Shown piece by piece: positions 16,384 to 25,574 of a stretch of DNA of 64,000 nt. The stretch lies in NCBI GenBank assembly GCA_028279985.1, contig JANQMR010000033.1:1-64000 (forward strand), given 5' to 3'. Positions within the stretch are counted from its first letter, which is position 1. Each line of letters starts with the position of its first letter. This stretch comes from Woeseiaceae bacterium (GTDB taxonomy: Bacteria; Pseudomonadota; Gammaproteobacteria; Steroidobacterales; Woeseiaceae). The notes beneath the pieces were generated by a model. It saw only the letters and a list, made by a program, of their open reading frames with translations, did not search any database and was not told the DNA's origin. A program made the translations under genes and the position numbers.

Positions 16384-18303
16384 ATGACGCGCATCGATAC
16401 ACACCGGTGGTATGAGGCTGTATGGCATGCGGCGATCGCCGGGGCGCTGCTCATTGTGCCGTCCCGCCTGCTGACTGCCGAACCGTTCTGGACACTGCGC
16501 GGCGTTACCGCCTTGTTGGTGATCGGCTTGTTCGTGGCTTACGTCACAACGGTAGTGTCGGCGTATCTGCTCCATCGGTTGACCGGGCAGGCGAGGCCGC
16601 TGCTGCTCCTGTCATTCGGCGGCGTTGCTCTCTCGATCCTCTACGTCATCGTGCTGTCGCTGCCGGAGCCGGATTTTTCTCGGCGAGTATTGCTCTCCGG
16701 TCTGGCATTGTTCGCCACGGGAGTTCTGGTACCTGTCTTTGCCGCCTGGACATGGCGCCAGCGGATTCTCGGGATGGGTATCGGCGCGGCTGTCGTCACG
16801 GCCGCGACCGTCGTCGCGCTCTTGGTGGCAAGCCGCAACGACGAGGATGCGGCAAGCTTGGTGTCGACGATCCAGACCAGCCGCCACACCCTGCGGGCAG
16901 TCTACCATTCCGATTTCCTGCCTCCCGAAGCCGCACCGCCGGTCCGCGGCGGTGCGATCACCGGAGATCCGGACGGTGACGGATACATACTGGTCCGCGC
17001 GCGGGGCGGCGTGTTTCGATTGTCGATCGGCCCGGACGATGAACTCATTGCCGAGGACCTCTCGCTCCAGGTGCCGATCAACGGTAAGGAGTTCGAGAAG
17101 GACAACGGCGATACGGCTGCGACAGGCAACCTGCGGATTGCGGACGTGGTTGCCGTTCGTGAGCGCGGTGCGACTCGTATCTACGTGTCACATCACTACT
17201 GGAATCGCGACGAGCAGTGTTTCGTCGTGCGTGTCTCGGGCCACGCGCTCCCCGCGCCGGGCGCATCGGCCGGGGAACGTCGGTCGGAGTGGAACACGGT
17301 CTTCCAGAGCACTCCGTGTCTTTCCGTCGTCCAGGGACGCGGACAGTTCTTTGCGGGTCTGCAGATCGGCGGCCGCCTCCTGGACATGGGCGCCGGCAAG
17401 CTGCTGTTGACCGTTGGCGACCATCAGTTCGACGGATGGTACAAGCCGACGAACCTGGTCTCCGATCCCGCCGCGGATTACGGCAAGACGGTCGTGATAG
17501 ACACGCATACCGATACCGTGTCGCACTTCACTTACGGGCACCGTAATCCCCAGGGGCTGGTCCGCGACGCGGCCGGGAGGATCTGGTCCACGGAGCACGG
17601 GCCGCAAGGCGGAGACGAGCTCAATCTGCTCGAGGAGGGTAGTCACTACGGCTATCCGTACCATACCTATGGGACGCACTACGGCAGTGTCGACTGGCCG
17701 CCGGGGATGGCGGCGGAAGCACGCGAGACGACACGTCCAGCTTTCGCCTGGGTGCCGTCAATCGGCATTTCCTCGCTGGTCGCAGTGACCGACCCGAGCT
17801 TCAGCCGCTGGCTGGACGATCTGTTGATCACCTCGCTCGGCGCCCAATCCTTGTGGCGCGCGAAGCTCGAAGGAAACCGGGTGGTGTACGTCGAACCGAT
17901 CCATATCGGCAGGAGGTTGCGTGACATCAGCATGCGCGGCGACGGCGACATCGTATTGTGGAGCGACTCGGAGACGCTCATCCACCTGCGGCCGATACAG
18001 CAGATCGATGATGGCGCCGCATTATTCGCGCTTCGCTGCGGCGGTTGCCACTCGTGGTCGGGACACCGTATCGGCCCGCGCTTGGCCCGGCTGTTCGCCC
18101 GGCCGATTGCGTCGGCTAAGGGATTCGACTATTCGCCCGGGCTGTCGCAACTGGCCGGGCGCTGGACGGAGAAGAAGCTCGACGATTTTCTGAGAGATCC
18201 GACCGGGTATGCGCCCGGGACGACGATGTCGACTGCCGGGGTTGTCGATGACGAAGAGCGTGACAAGATCGTTGCCTACTTATTGGCACTTGGTTCCGAA
18301 TAG
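16384..18303 (+). CDS. Membrane PQQ-type sugar dehydrogenase fused to cytochrome c
   Basis: 639 residues in three parts. The N-terminus has about five hydrophobic segments (roughly residues 15-155). A beta-propeller of the glucose/sorbosone dehydrogenase (GSDH) family follows, with the typical FTYGHRNPQGLVRD and TEHGPQGGDELNLLEEG stretches (about 380-415). A C-terminal monohaem cytochrome c has CGGCH at about 552 and a possible methionine ligand in GTTMSTAG. It would oxidise a sugar or sugar alcohol at the periplasmic face and pass electrons through its own haem to the respiratory chain. The membrane part plus fused haem is unusual for a protein inside a polysaccharide locus. Confidence 0.82.
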   Translation: MTRIDTHRWYEAVWHAAIAGALLIVPSRLLTAEPFWTLRGVTALLVIGLFVAYVTTVVSAYLLHRLTGQARPLLLLSFGGVALSILYVIVLSLPEPDFSRRVLLSGLALFATGVLVPVFAAWTWRQRILGMGIGAAVVTAATVVALLVASRNDEDAASLVSTIQTSRHTLRAVYHSDFLPPEAAPPVRGGAITGDPDGDGYILVRARGGVFRLSIGPDDELIAEDLSLQVPINGKEFEKDNGDTAATGNLRIADVVAVRERGATRIYVSHHYWNRDEQCFVVRVSGHALPAPGASAGERRSEWNTVFQSTPCLSVVQGRGQFFAGLQIGGRLLDMGAGKLLLTVGDHQFDGWYKPTNLVSDPAADYGKTVVIDTHTDTVSHFTYGHRNPQGLVRDAAGRIWSTEHGPQGGDELNLLEEGSHYGYPYHTYGTHYGSVDWPPGMAAEARETTRPAFAWVPSIGISSLVAVTDPSFSRWLDDLLITSLGAQSLWRAKLEGNRVVYVEPIHIGRRLRDISMRGDGDIVLWSDSETLIHLRPIQQIDDGAALFALRCGGCHSWSGHRIGPRLARLFARPIASAKGFDYSPGLSQLAGRWTEKKLDDFLRDPTGYAPGTTMSTAGVVDDEERDKIVAYLLALGSE

Positions 18304-18326
18304 CCAGGCAAGTTCGACAGCATTCA

Positions 18327-19709
18327 TCAGGCGCCGTTGCGCGCCAAGTCGAGCAGCAGGGGATACTGTCGTTGCACGCGCTCCGAGAACGCTTCCGCCT
18401 TCTCGCCGATATCGCGGCGAAGCGGAACGAAATCGTCCAGCATCTCCCGGAACCGGCGGGTGAGTACGGTTTCGTCGATCTCGGAACCGTCGATCAGAAA
18501 TCGTTCCTGACCAAAAATCCTCATGTGCGCTTCCACCTTTGCCTCGAAGGATACCGCCAGCGTCGGGCAGGCGTTACGTTGCGCCAGGATCACGCTATGC
18601 AGGCGACTGGCGATCATCACATCGATGGTCGACAGCGAGCTCACCAGCGCGCGGACATCGTCGCTCGGCAGTTTGACCAGCGAGTCCGGGTCGATCTCGG
18701 GGCGGATCCGAGCGATCTGCCGCAGTAGCAGCTCCAATGCCTCGACGTCGTCCCAGGACGACGTCACGAAAACGAGCTCGTGTTCCGAGTCGAGTATCGT
18801 CAACGCGAGCTTCGCGAGTGCGTCGACGTAATTCCGATAGACGGCCTCCTGTCCCGGGACTCCGCGGCGGTGCGCTCCGTATTTGATCGGACTGATCGCG
18901 ATCCGGTAAGCCCCGTTGCGGCGTTCCGCAACCGGTTCGCGGCGGCCCGGCAGGCTGTACGCGAAGTCGGGGACGATCGGGTCGTCCCGCGTCGCGGGCC
19001 GACCCGAGAACGAATTCGAGAGCGAATTCGAGAGCCGGTCTCGCGACGCCGGGTCTCTGAACGACCGGTAGTCCGACCACGATAGTGCGCGCCGAATGAA
19101 ATAGCGGCTGAGCGGCAGAGATAGCGAACCGACACCGACGCTGGCTATCGCGAACGGCGTGCCGGTCAGTTTTGCAATCGCTGCCCACCGGAAGAGTGCA
19201 TAGGGGTGGCCCCACGCATTGCCGTAGGCATCGTTGAGCTGGCCGCCGCCACAGGCGAGTATCAGGTCTAAGTTTCGCGCGAGCGCGAACGACCGGCGCA
19301 AGTGGGAAGGCTCGGATCGTTTGGACCACAGCCAGGACAAACGCCTTGCTCCGGCGACAAGCAGCCGGCCGGCAATCGGTGTCCGCTTGATTGCAGACTT
19401 GATCCTGCCCAGCAGATTCGTGTCGGTTTCGGGTCCGACAGGTTTTTGTCGGGCCGTAGGCCGCCGGGGCAAGGGGCGCGGCCGGTCGGTCGCGGCGTCC
19501 TGCGGTCGGGTCAACTCAAACGGCCCGATCGATCCGGACGGGGTAACCGCCGACGTCCCATGCAGCGCACAAATCGTTTCCGGCTCGGTGACGAGGCTCA
19601 CGAACTCGATACTTTCGTCGTAGCGTTGCATGTTGGCTACGATGGCATCGTGGATCGCGCCGTCGCCCAGGTTGGCGCCCGAGTACGGGGTGAGCAATGC
19701 GATTCGCAT
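18327..19709 (-). CDS. Polysaccharide pyruvyl transferase family protein
   Basis: 460 residues starting MRIALLTPYSGANLGDGAIHDAIVANM, the usual N-terminus of the CsaB/WcaK-like family, with the later DLILACGGGQLNDAYG and IASRLHSVILAQRNACPTLAVSFEAKVEAHM (the conserved H-site region). The enzyme moves pyruvate from PEP onto a sugar to form a ketal, adding a negative charge. A low-complexity region at about 75-115 separates the first strand from the rest. A 12-base in-frame duplication (19006-19029) gives SNSLSNSFS. It stands alone on this strand, convergent with the dehydrogenase gene and divergent from the nucleotidyltransferase. Confidence 0.85.
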   Translation of the reverse strand: MRIALLTPYSGANLGDGAIHDAIVANMQRYDESIEFVSLVTEPETICALHGTSAVTPSGSIGPFELTRPQDAATDRPRPLPRRPTARQKPVGPETDTNLLGRIKSAIKRTPIAGRLLVAGARRLSWLWSKRSEPSHLRRSFALARNLDLILACGGGQLNDAYGNAWGHPYALFRWAAIAKLTGTPFAIASVGVGSLSLPLSRYFIRRALSWSDYRSFRDPASRDRLSNSLSNSFSGRPATRDDPIVPDFAYSLPGRREPVAERRNGAYRIAISPIKYGAHRRGVPGQEAVYRNYVDALAKLALTILDSEHELVFVTSSWDDVEALELLLRQIARIRPEIDPDSLVKLPSDDVRALVSSLSTIDVMIASRLHSVILAQRNACPTLAVSFEAKVEAHMRIFGQERFLIDGSEIDETVLTRRFREMLDDFVPLRRDIGEKAEAFSERVQRQYPLLLDLARNGA

Positions 19710-20026
19710 TCGTCGACCTTGGTTACGGTTCTGGGCTGTGGGCGGGAATGACCGGTAATCGTCCGTTGGCGGGTCCCGTCACGGCACCGGCTGTCGGCGT
19801 GGCCGCAACGAGATGGCCGCAATAATATCGACAAATTCTTCCATTCTCTACTCGACCCGCCACTTTGTGGACCAGTCGACAGGCAGCCGCCGGGTCGATT
19901 GACTAGAATACGGGATCAGGCAGTCGACCCCACTTGTTTTCGCACCGCTTTCGCGAAGATTATGGCGCGAAGGTATGGTAGTAGCGGGCGGTCAAGCACA
20001 GTATTCTGACGAGGCAGGATGACATC
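19710..20026. other. 317-base divergent intergenic region
   Basis: No gene seen. It separates the pyruvyl transferase and nucleotidyltransferase genes and must carry both promoters. TTGACTAGAAT at about 19898 has promoter-like character, but no well-spaced -35/-10 pair is clear. Confidence 0.4.
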
Positions 20027-20800
20027 ATGAAAGTCGTACTCTTCTGCGGCGGTTTCGGCACGAGGTTGCGGGAGCACTCCGACACGATACCCAAGCCGCT
20101 CGTGGAAATCGGCAGTCGGCCGATACTCTGGCACTTGATGAAGTACTACGCTCACTACGGCCACCGGGACTTCATCCTTTGCTTGGGTTACAAGGGGCAG
20201 ATGATCAAAGAGTTCTTTCTCGACTACAATAGCTATCTGTATCGCGATTTCGAGATGCGGGCGGGCGGGAAGCAAACGATCCCGCCGGATTCCGACATCG
20301 CAGATTGGAACATCCACTTTGTCGATACGGGTCTGCATTCGAACATCGGGCAACGATTGCGGCGAGTGCGCCACCTGCTCGACGGCGAGACCGAGTTTCT
20401 CGCGAACTACAGCGACCAGCTCTCCGACTATCCGCTGCCGGAGTTGATCGACTTCCATCGCCGAGAGAACATGATCGCGAGTTTCGTCAGCACCAAACCG
20501 ACACACTCCTTCCACCACCTGGCCGTCGACGAGTCCGGACGCGTGACACGGATGGGCAGCGTGGACAAGACCGACGTTTGGATCAACGGCGGGTTCATGG
20601 TGCTCAACAAAGAGATCTTCGACTATCTCGAAGAAGGTGAGGAGTTGGTCGAGGAGCCTTTCGAGCGCCTGATCGCCAAACACCGTCTCGGCTCCCTACA
20701 GCACACCGGCTTCTGGGCGGCGATGGACACTTTCAAGGATAAGATCCAGTTCGACCGCATGCACGGGCGAGGTGAGCGGCCCTGGGAGGTCTGGCGGTAA
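20027..20800 (+). CDS. rfbF: Sugar-1-phosphate nucleotidyltransferase, glucose-1-phosphate cytidylyltransferase-like
   Basis: 257 residues, the usual length of RfbF. The nucleotide-binding signature is CGGFGTRLREHSDTIPKPLV (about 7-26), followed by RPILWHLMKYYAHYG and DFILCLGYKG, and later VDKTDVWINGGFMVLN. These match glucose-1-phosphate cytidylyltransferases, which make CDP-glucose for deoxy and branched sugars. The usual partner CDP-glucose 4,6-dehydratase is not in the window, so the cytidyl specificity is inferred from the sequence only. Convergent with the MBOAT gene. Confidence 0.83.
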   Translation: MKVVLFCGGFGTRLREHSDTIPKPLVEIGSRPILWHLMKYYAHYGHRDFILCLGYKGQMIKEFFLDYNSYLYRDFEMRAGGKQTIPPDSDIADWNIHFVDTGLHSNIGQRLRRVRHLLDGETEFLANYSDQLSDYPLPELIDFHRRENMIASFVSTKPTHSFHHLAVDESGRVTRMGSVDKTDVWINGGFMVLNKEIFDYLEEGEELVEEPFERLIAKHRLGSLQHTGFWAAMDTFKDKIQFDRMHGRGERPWEVWR

Positions 20801-20827
20801 CGGGCCGGCAGATGGCGGCGCCGACAG

Positions 20828-22450
20828 TCAGAACTGCCAGTACAAGAACTCGCTCTCGCCTCCGAGCCGCATTACGGCCGCGACGATCAATCCGCCGACG
20901 ATGACCGCCCAAGCGAAAGAGGGACGCCAACGAAACAGGCGTGCAGTAAGACTGCCCTCCTGCCCCGGAGCATCGATGTCTTCGAGGACCGGCTTGTAGT
21001 TGGCGACGAGTTGAAGGCTGTTCGGAGCCAGCAGTGCGATGGCCGTCAGTGCCAGCACCCAGGCGCTGGCGAGTATCAAATCGACGGCGCCGGTGTCATC
21101 GCCGGCGATCATGGTCTGCGCCGTGGGGCCGAGCATCTGCAGTACGGTGTCCGGCAGCGAGACGCCATTCAGTCCGACGAGTCCGAAAAGTACTTCCTGC
21201 GCCGCCTGAGGCGTGGGGCCTCTGAATAAGACCATCGCCACGACGACAGCCAAGAAAGTCAGGACGAAACCGAAAGTCTGTTTCAGTCGAGGATTCCCGT
21301 CTGAATCGGTTCCGTCGCCGGACATGGCCATCCGCCAGCCGTGATTGACGACCAGGTAGATTCCGTGCAGCAGGCCCCACAACACAAACAGGTATGCGGC
21401 GCCATGCCAGAGCCCGGAGATGAACATCGTCAGCAATGTCGGCAAGGCCAGCAGATAGAGGAACGGAACGAGTGCCGGGCGGCGCGGGTTGAGCAGTTCT
21501 TTGTTACGCGATAATCGCCGCCGATTCAGCCACAATGTGATGGGGTTGTAGACGTAGGCGGTAAGAAAGCGGGTCAGCGTAATATGCCAACGGGCCCAGA
21601 AATCGATGATGCTCGTCGCTTTGAGCGGTGAGAAGAAGTTCATGGGCAAACGGGGGCCGATCGAACGCGCAAGTCCGGCGGCCATGTCGCTGTAGGCCGA
21701 GAAGTCGAAATAGATCTGCAGCGTGAATCCCAGCGCGGCGATCCACGCCCAGAGCAGCGTAACCTCTGCACCGCCGGCGGCCGCTGTGTAGACCGGCGTA
21801 ACGTGTGCGGCGAGTCCGTCGGCCAATACGATCTTCTTGAACAGGCCGATCCCGAGAAGCGTCAGTCCGACTGCCAGGGCCTCCCGGTCGGGGCGCCGTG
21901 GCAATGCCTTGAACTGCGGCATCATCTCCCGGTAGTGCACGATCGGGCCGGCGATCAACTGTGGAAAGAACAGCACGAACAGACAGAAATCGCGGAAGTT
22001 GCAAGACTTGATCCGACCTCCGTGTACGTCCACCAGGAATGCGATCAACTGGAACGTGATAAAGGAGATGCCGAGCGGCAGCACCATCGTTTGCAGTACG
22101 AAATCCGTTCCTGCGATGTCGTTGGCGATTGTCCGCACGAAGTTCGCGTATTTGAAGTAACCCAGTACGCATACGTTGAAAACGATGCCCGCCGTAAGCA
22201 GCCAACGTCCGGAGTCGTGGCCATGCGCGTCGGTACTGCGCGCCATCAAGGCTCTGGCGATCGTGAAGTTGACGATGAGGGACGGGCCGATGATCAGCAG
22301 GTTCCACGGGCGCCACCAGGCATAGAACACAATCGACGAGAGGATCAGCCAGCCCAAGGCGAGCTGTAGCGAACGCAACTTCAGGAGCAGGAAGCCGGCG
22401 AGGACGATTGGCAGGAAGCCGAACAGGAACGTCGTCGAGTTGAAAAGCAT
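20828..22450 (-). CDS. MBOAT-family O-acyltransferase (AlgI/DltB-like)
   Basis: 540 residues, strongly hydrophobic with about ten or more membrane segments. It begins MLFNSTTFLFGFLPIVL, the classical start of AlgI-like proteins, and has SAYSDMAAGLARSIG, the WARWHITLTRFLTAYVY stretch and the catalytic histidine in SGLWHGAAYLFVLWGLLHG (about 347). It would move an acyl group from a carrier across the membrane onto a polysaccharide. It is the last gene of a four-gene minus-strand set (SGNH-like, FkbH-like, ACP, MBOAT), so the ACP-bound group made by the FkbH-like protein is the probable donor. Confidence 0.9.
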   Translation of the reverse strand: MLFNSTTFLFGFLPIVLAGFLLLKLRSLQLALGWLILSSIVFYAWWRPWNLLIIGPSLIVNFTIARALMARSTDAHGHDSGRWLLTAGIVFNVCVLGYFKYANFVRTIANDIAGTDFVLQTMVLPLGISFITFQLIAFLVDVHGGRIKSCNFRDFCLFVLFFPQLIAGPIVHYREMMPQFKALPRRPDREALAVGLTLLGIGLFKKIVLADGLAAHVTPVYTAAAGGAEVTLLWAWIAALGFTLQIYFDFSAYSDMAAGLARSIGPRLPMNFFSPLKATSIIDFWARWHITLTRFLTAYVYNPITLWLNRRRLSRNKELLNPRRPALVPFLYLLALPTLLTMFISGLWHGAAYLFVLWGLLHGIYLVVNHGWRMAMSGDGTDSDGNPRLKQTFGFVLTFLAVVVAMVLFRGPTPQAAQEVLFGLVGLNGVSLPDTVLQMLGPTAQTMIAGDDTGAVDLILASAWVLALTAIALLAPNSLQLVANYKPVLEDIDAPGQEGSLTARLFRWRPSFAWAVIVGGLIVAAVMRLGGESEFLYWQF

Positions 22451-22471
22451 CGCCGGAGTCGCCCGAGAGCC

Positions 22472-22717
22472 TCAAGCGTCAGAAAGACGCTTCGCTTCGT
22501 CGATGATGTCGCCTACGGTTTCAAAGGACTCGATATCCGCGACACGGAAGCGGATTTTCAGCTCCTGCTCGACAGCCGCGATGAAAGTGATGTAGTTGAA
22601 GGAATCCCAGCCATTGACGTCGGTGCGCACGGTTTCTCTCGTGAGTACGATCGTATCGTCGAAAAGCAGCCGCCCGAGTATGCCGGCGAAGAGTTTGAGC
22701 AAGTCGCTGTCGTTCAC
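22472..22717 (-). CDS. Acyl carrier protein of the MBOAT/FkbH cassette
   Basis: An 81-residue carrier protein from a GTG at 22717 that overlaps the stop of the FkbH-like gene (GTGA). The attachment site is NGWDSFNYITF (Ser39) and the remainder is short and acidic as in ACPs. A longer open frame upstream is inside the preceding gene and is not used. It would carry a small acyl group loaded by the FkbH-like protein. It is the second ACP of the locus, separate from the one at 8067, which suggests two different acyl products. Confidence 0.87.
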   Translation of the reverse strand: MNDSDLLKLFAGILGRLLFDDTIVLTRETVRTDVNGWDSFNYITFIAAVEQELKIRFRVADIESFETVGDIIDEAKRLSDA

Positions 22718-24597
22718 TGTCGTGAGCCTCTGTCGATGTGGGTGTGCCGAGCTTGGTAGTCGCCGGTGGTCAACCGCCACGACGACGCATCGGTTTCCGC
22801 GGAGGTAGCCGACACTTTGCTGAATCCCAGGCGCTCGTACAGCTCGCCGACGACCGCGTTACGATCGGTCGGTACGAAACGTGCCGAGATCGTCGGCCAG
22901 TTGCGTGCGTTCGCCAACTCGACGACGATGTTCATGATCTCGTCCTCGAGCTGGCGGCCGAATACGCGGCAGCTCATGACCCAGTTGAGGATATCGGCGC
23001 CGGCACCGTCGTCGTCGCCGGATTCGAGTACCAGCGCGCTGACGAGACCGTTGTCGCCGAAGCGGTCTGCGAGTCGAAAAACGAGCACTCGGACCTTGCC
23101 TCCCGCAATCAGGTCTTCGATCTGGCCTTGGGTAGGGCGGAGACCGGTCATGTTGAATTGATTGGTTTTCCCCAGCAGTTGCGCGGTACGGGGAAGATCC
23201 GCAGCGCCCGGCTCACCGAAAGCGAGGCGCATGTCGAGGCTCTGCAGGAAACCGTCCAGGCTCTGGGACGAGGCCTGCAGGGCAGCCCGCTGGCCCTGAT
23301 TGCGATACTGTTCCGCGCGTGCCCGGTCGTCGCTGGTGAACGACAGCGCTTCGAAATAGCCGGCTCTCGCGATGGTCGGCACGTACTCGGACGGATCGTC
23401 CGGCAACTCCGGCACGGCGACCATCGGCAGGCTGGCACGGACGCGCTGCCGTTCGGCCGGGTTGTCGTCCACGAATACCAGGCTGTCCAGACCGATGTTC
23501 AATTCATCGGCGATAGCCCGTATGTTCTCGCTCTTGTCGTCCCAGTTCGCTTTGAATACGGCGATATGCTGCCGGTCGAGGAGCATCTCCGGATGCTCCG
23601 CGAAAGCGCGTTCGGCGACTCGAGGATCGTTCTTCGAGCAGATTGCCAGTACGATTCCGCGACTCCTGAGCTGTAATGCATAGGTCTGTATGGCGAGGAA
23701 CGCCTCGCCGGCGGCATCTCCCTGCCCGAGCGCCAAACCGGCCACACCGTCGTCGCCGACGACGCCGCCCCAGAGGGTGTTGTCGAGATCCAGGACCAGA
23801 CACTTTCTCGAGCGGCCGCGCTGGGCGGCGACGATCCCCGCCAGCAACTCGCCGTAGGCCGGGCCGGCATTCGGTGAGATCTCGTACTTGGCTTGCAGCC
23901 AACGCTGCCGGTCGTGCCAATAATCCCGGCCGTCACGCAGACAGGCGGATTCCAGGTCGAGTAGCGCTACGCCGGCCTCGGCGGCCGAACCTGCGAGCAG
24001 ATCGTTGAAGCGCCGCAGCAGGCGTAACGGCGCCGCGGGAACCAGGCGGTCGAAGCTGCCGAATACCGGTTCGCTAGAATCCAGTACGGTCTGCTGGACG
24101 ATACTCGCTCCCGTTCCCTCCCGTACAAGCCGCCAAAGATCGCGCACTTCCTCGAGTTTGCGCGCGAGCGCGTCCTCGCTGCTTGCGGCGTCAGCCGTAA
24201 TGTCGAGGCCCGCAACAACCTCCGCGGCTCCCACGGTCGTCAGGACGACCTGCGGCTCGAAGGCGTGGAACTGCGAAGTCCGGTCGAGAATCTCCTGCCG
24301 GTACTGGCCGTATTGGTTGATATAGGTTTCTATCGCCAGCCCGCTTCGCAATCCGGCGACGCGGATGCCCGGAAGCAGGTGTTGCGTCGTGTGTGGCGCA
24401 AGGATGGCGACGCGTACCGACGGGAGCTCGCCGGATTCTGTTTCGCACAGCAGGCGATCGAGCTGCATCGTGTCTACGAGGTCCAGCCGATACGCCGCCA
24501 GCCGGGTCAATTCGGCCAGCCGGGCCTCGGCCGGCAAGCCCGCGACGCTTCGCAACTGATCCTGGAAGTCGTCCGGCTTCCCTGCGAGGTGCATCAT
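22714..24597 (-). CDS. FkbH-like HAD-IIIC protein (acyl/glyceryl loading)
   Basis: 627 residues. The C-terminal half is the FkbH group: the HAD motif CLVLDLDNTLWGGVVGDDG (about 265-283), ICSKNDP, and FVDDNPAERQRVRASLP, followed by a GNAT-like tail with LGKTNQFNMTGLRPT and FGDNGLVSALVL. The N-terminal about 240 residues resemble the SGNH-like domain often found in these proteins. FkbH proteins take a three-carbon unit from 1,3-bisphosphoglycerate and attach glyceryl to an ACP. Its position directly before an ACP and an MBOAT gene suggests the same chemistry for a polysaccharide. The product is inferred, not shown. Confidence 0.85.
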   Translation of the reverse strand: MMHLAGKPDDFQDQLRSVAGLPAEARLAELTRLAAYRLDLVDTMQLDRLLCETESGELPSVRVAILAPHTTQHLLPGIRVAGLRSGLAIETYINQYGQYRQEILDRTSQFHAFEPQVVLTTVGAAEVVAGLDITADAASSEDALARKLEEVRDLWRLVREGTGASIVQQTVLDSSEPVFGSFDRLVPAAPLRLLRRFNDLLAGSAAEAGVALLDLESACLRDGRDYWHDRQRWLQAKYEISPNAGPAYGELLAGIVAAQRGRSRKCLVLDLDNTLWGGVVGDDGVAGLALGQGDAAGEAFLAIQTYALQLRSRGIVLAICSKNDPRVAERAFAEHPEMLLDRQHIAVFKANWDDKSENIRAIADELNIGLDSLVFVDDNPAERQRVRASLPMVAVPELPDDPSEYVPTIARAGYFEALSFTSDDRARAEQYRNQGQRAALQASSQSLDGFLQSLDMRLAFGEPGAADLPRTAQLLGKTNQFNMTGLRPTQGQIEDLIAGGKVRVLVFRLADRFGDNGLVSALVLESGDDDGAGADILNWVMSCRVFGRQLEDEIMNIVVELANARNWPTISARFVPTDRNAVVGELYERLGFSKVSATSAETDASSWRLTTGDYQARHTHIDRGSRQ

Positions 24598-25574
24598 GGC
24601 CGTAGGTTCCTTGCGTTAGCCTCCGTCGATACGGCGGATTCGACCTTCGTCTCGCCGAGACACCGGTGCAGGTAAGGCGCGGCTGCGTCGAAAAACGACG
24701 CCGACCAGGCTTCGGCGCTTTGCCGATCCAGGTGCGAGCCGTCGAAGGTCCCTAAAGGGCCCGGCTGCGGTGCCACGAAAGTCAGGTCGAGCTGCTCGGC
24801 GATCCACTCGGCCTCTGCGCGCCGGGTTTCAGGGTTGGGAACTATAGTCAGTAGCACGCAATCCCTCGGCACGTTCAGGGAGTCCACGAACGCATCGCCG
24901 ACGTCAACCTGTTCTTGCCAGGTCGGATCGTATTGTTGTGGCAGATCGGCGACCGCCTTTTCGTCGCCATCCGTGTTGCCGAGCAGCGTCCAATGGCCGT
25001 TGTCGCGCTGACGATAGATCGCTCGCGCGTCGCCGCACAAGGCGGGTTCCGCCAGGCAGATGGAGCGGTGAGGGTGCTGCCAGCGCTTTTTGTCCCGATA
25101 CGAAGACGCCGCGTCCTCTTCGTGCATCAACCGGGAAGTCGGCCTGCGAAGGCTTTCCGTGAAAACCAGATCGGCATTGATGACGTAAGCGCTTGCACGA
25201 GGCCGGATGCGCTCGAGCAAAGGACCGATGAAAGAGACATTCTCGTAATGCGTGAAACCCAGAAGATAGTGCGAGGCGCCGCTCGCCGAAAACCACTGCG
25301 CCGTCGCTTCGGTCGAGAGCCCGAACTGGAGTCTGCTGTTGCCGAGGAATAGAACGTCGGCGTCCGCCGCGTGTCCGGCCGCGGGCGGTTCCAGCTCGAA
25401 ATAGAATGCTCCCCTGTCGTAGTCGCCGTACCGGGTGGTGTTACAGTAGGCGATATAGCTGTCGGACCCTGCGGTATCGGCAGGGCAGCCAAACAACCCC
25501 TGTGTTCGCTGCTTGACCGCAAACGTCGCCGCGGCGGCTATGATGAGCGCCAGCGAATATCCGAGCGTCTTCAT
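24594..25574 (-). CDS. Exported SGNH-like protein partnering the MBOAT
   Basis: 326 residues with one N-terminal hydrophobic segment (residues 5-21) that may be a signal anchor. DVLFLGNSRLQFGLS (about 73-87) resembles the GxSR/GDS block of SGNH-type proteins, and DGSHLDRQSAEAW near the end (about 278-290) would supply the D..H part of the catalytic site. Such proteins accompany MBOAT transferases (AlgJ/AlgX-like) and complete acyl transfer in the periplasm. The stop overlaps the start of the FkbH-like gene by four bases. First gene of the cassette. No close family was recognised; the SGNH call rests on two blocks. Confidence 0.65.
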   Translation of the reverse strand: MKTLGYSLALIIAAAATFAVKQRTQGLFGCPADTAGSDSYIAYCNTTRYGDYDRGAFYFELEPPAAGHAADADVLFLGNSRLQFGLSTEATAQWFSASGASHYLLGFTHYENVSFIGPLLERIRPRASAYVINADLVFTESLRRPTSRLMHEEDAASSYRDKKRWQHPHRSICLAEPALCGDARAIYRQRDNGHWTLLGNTDGDEKAVADLPQQYDPTWQEQVDVGDAFVDSLNVPRDCVLLTIVPNPETRRAEAEWIAEQLDLTFVAPQPGPLGTFDGSHLDRQSAEAWSASFFDAAAPYLHRCLGETKVESAVSTEANARNLRP

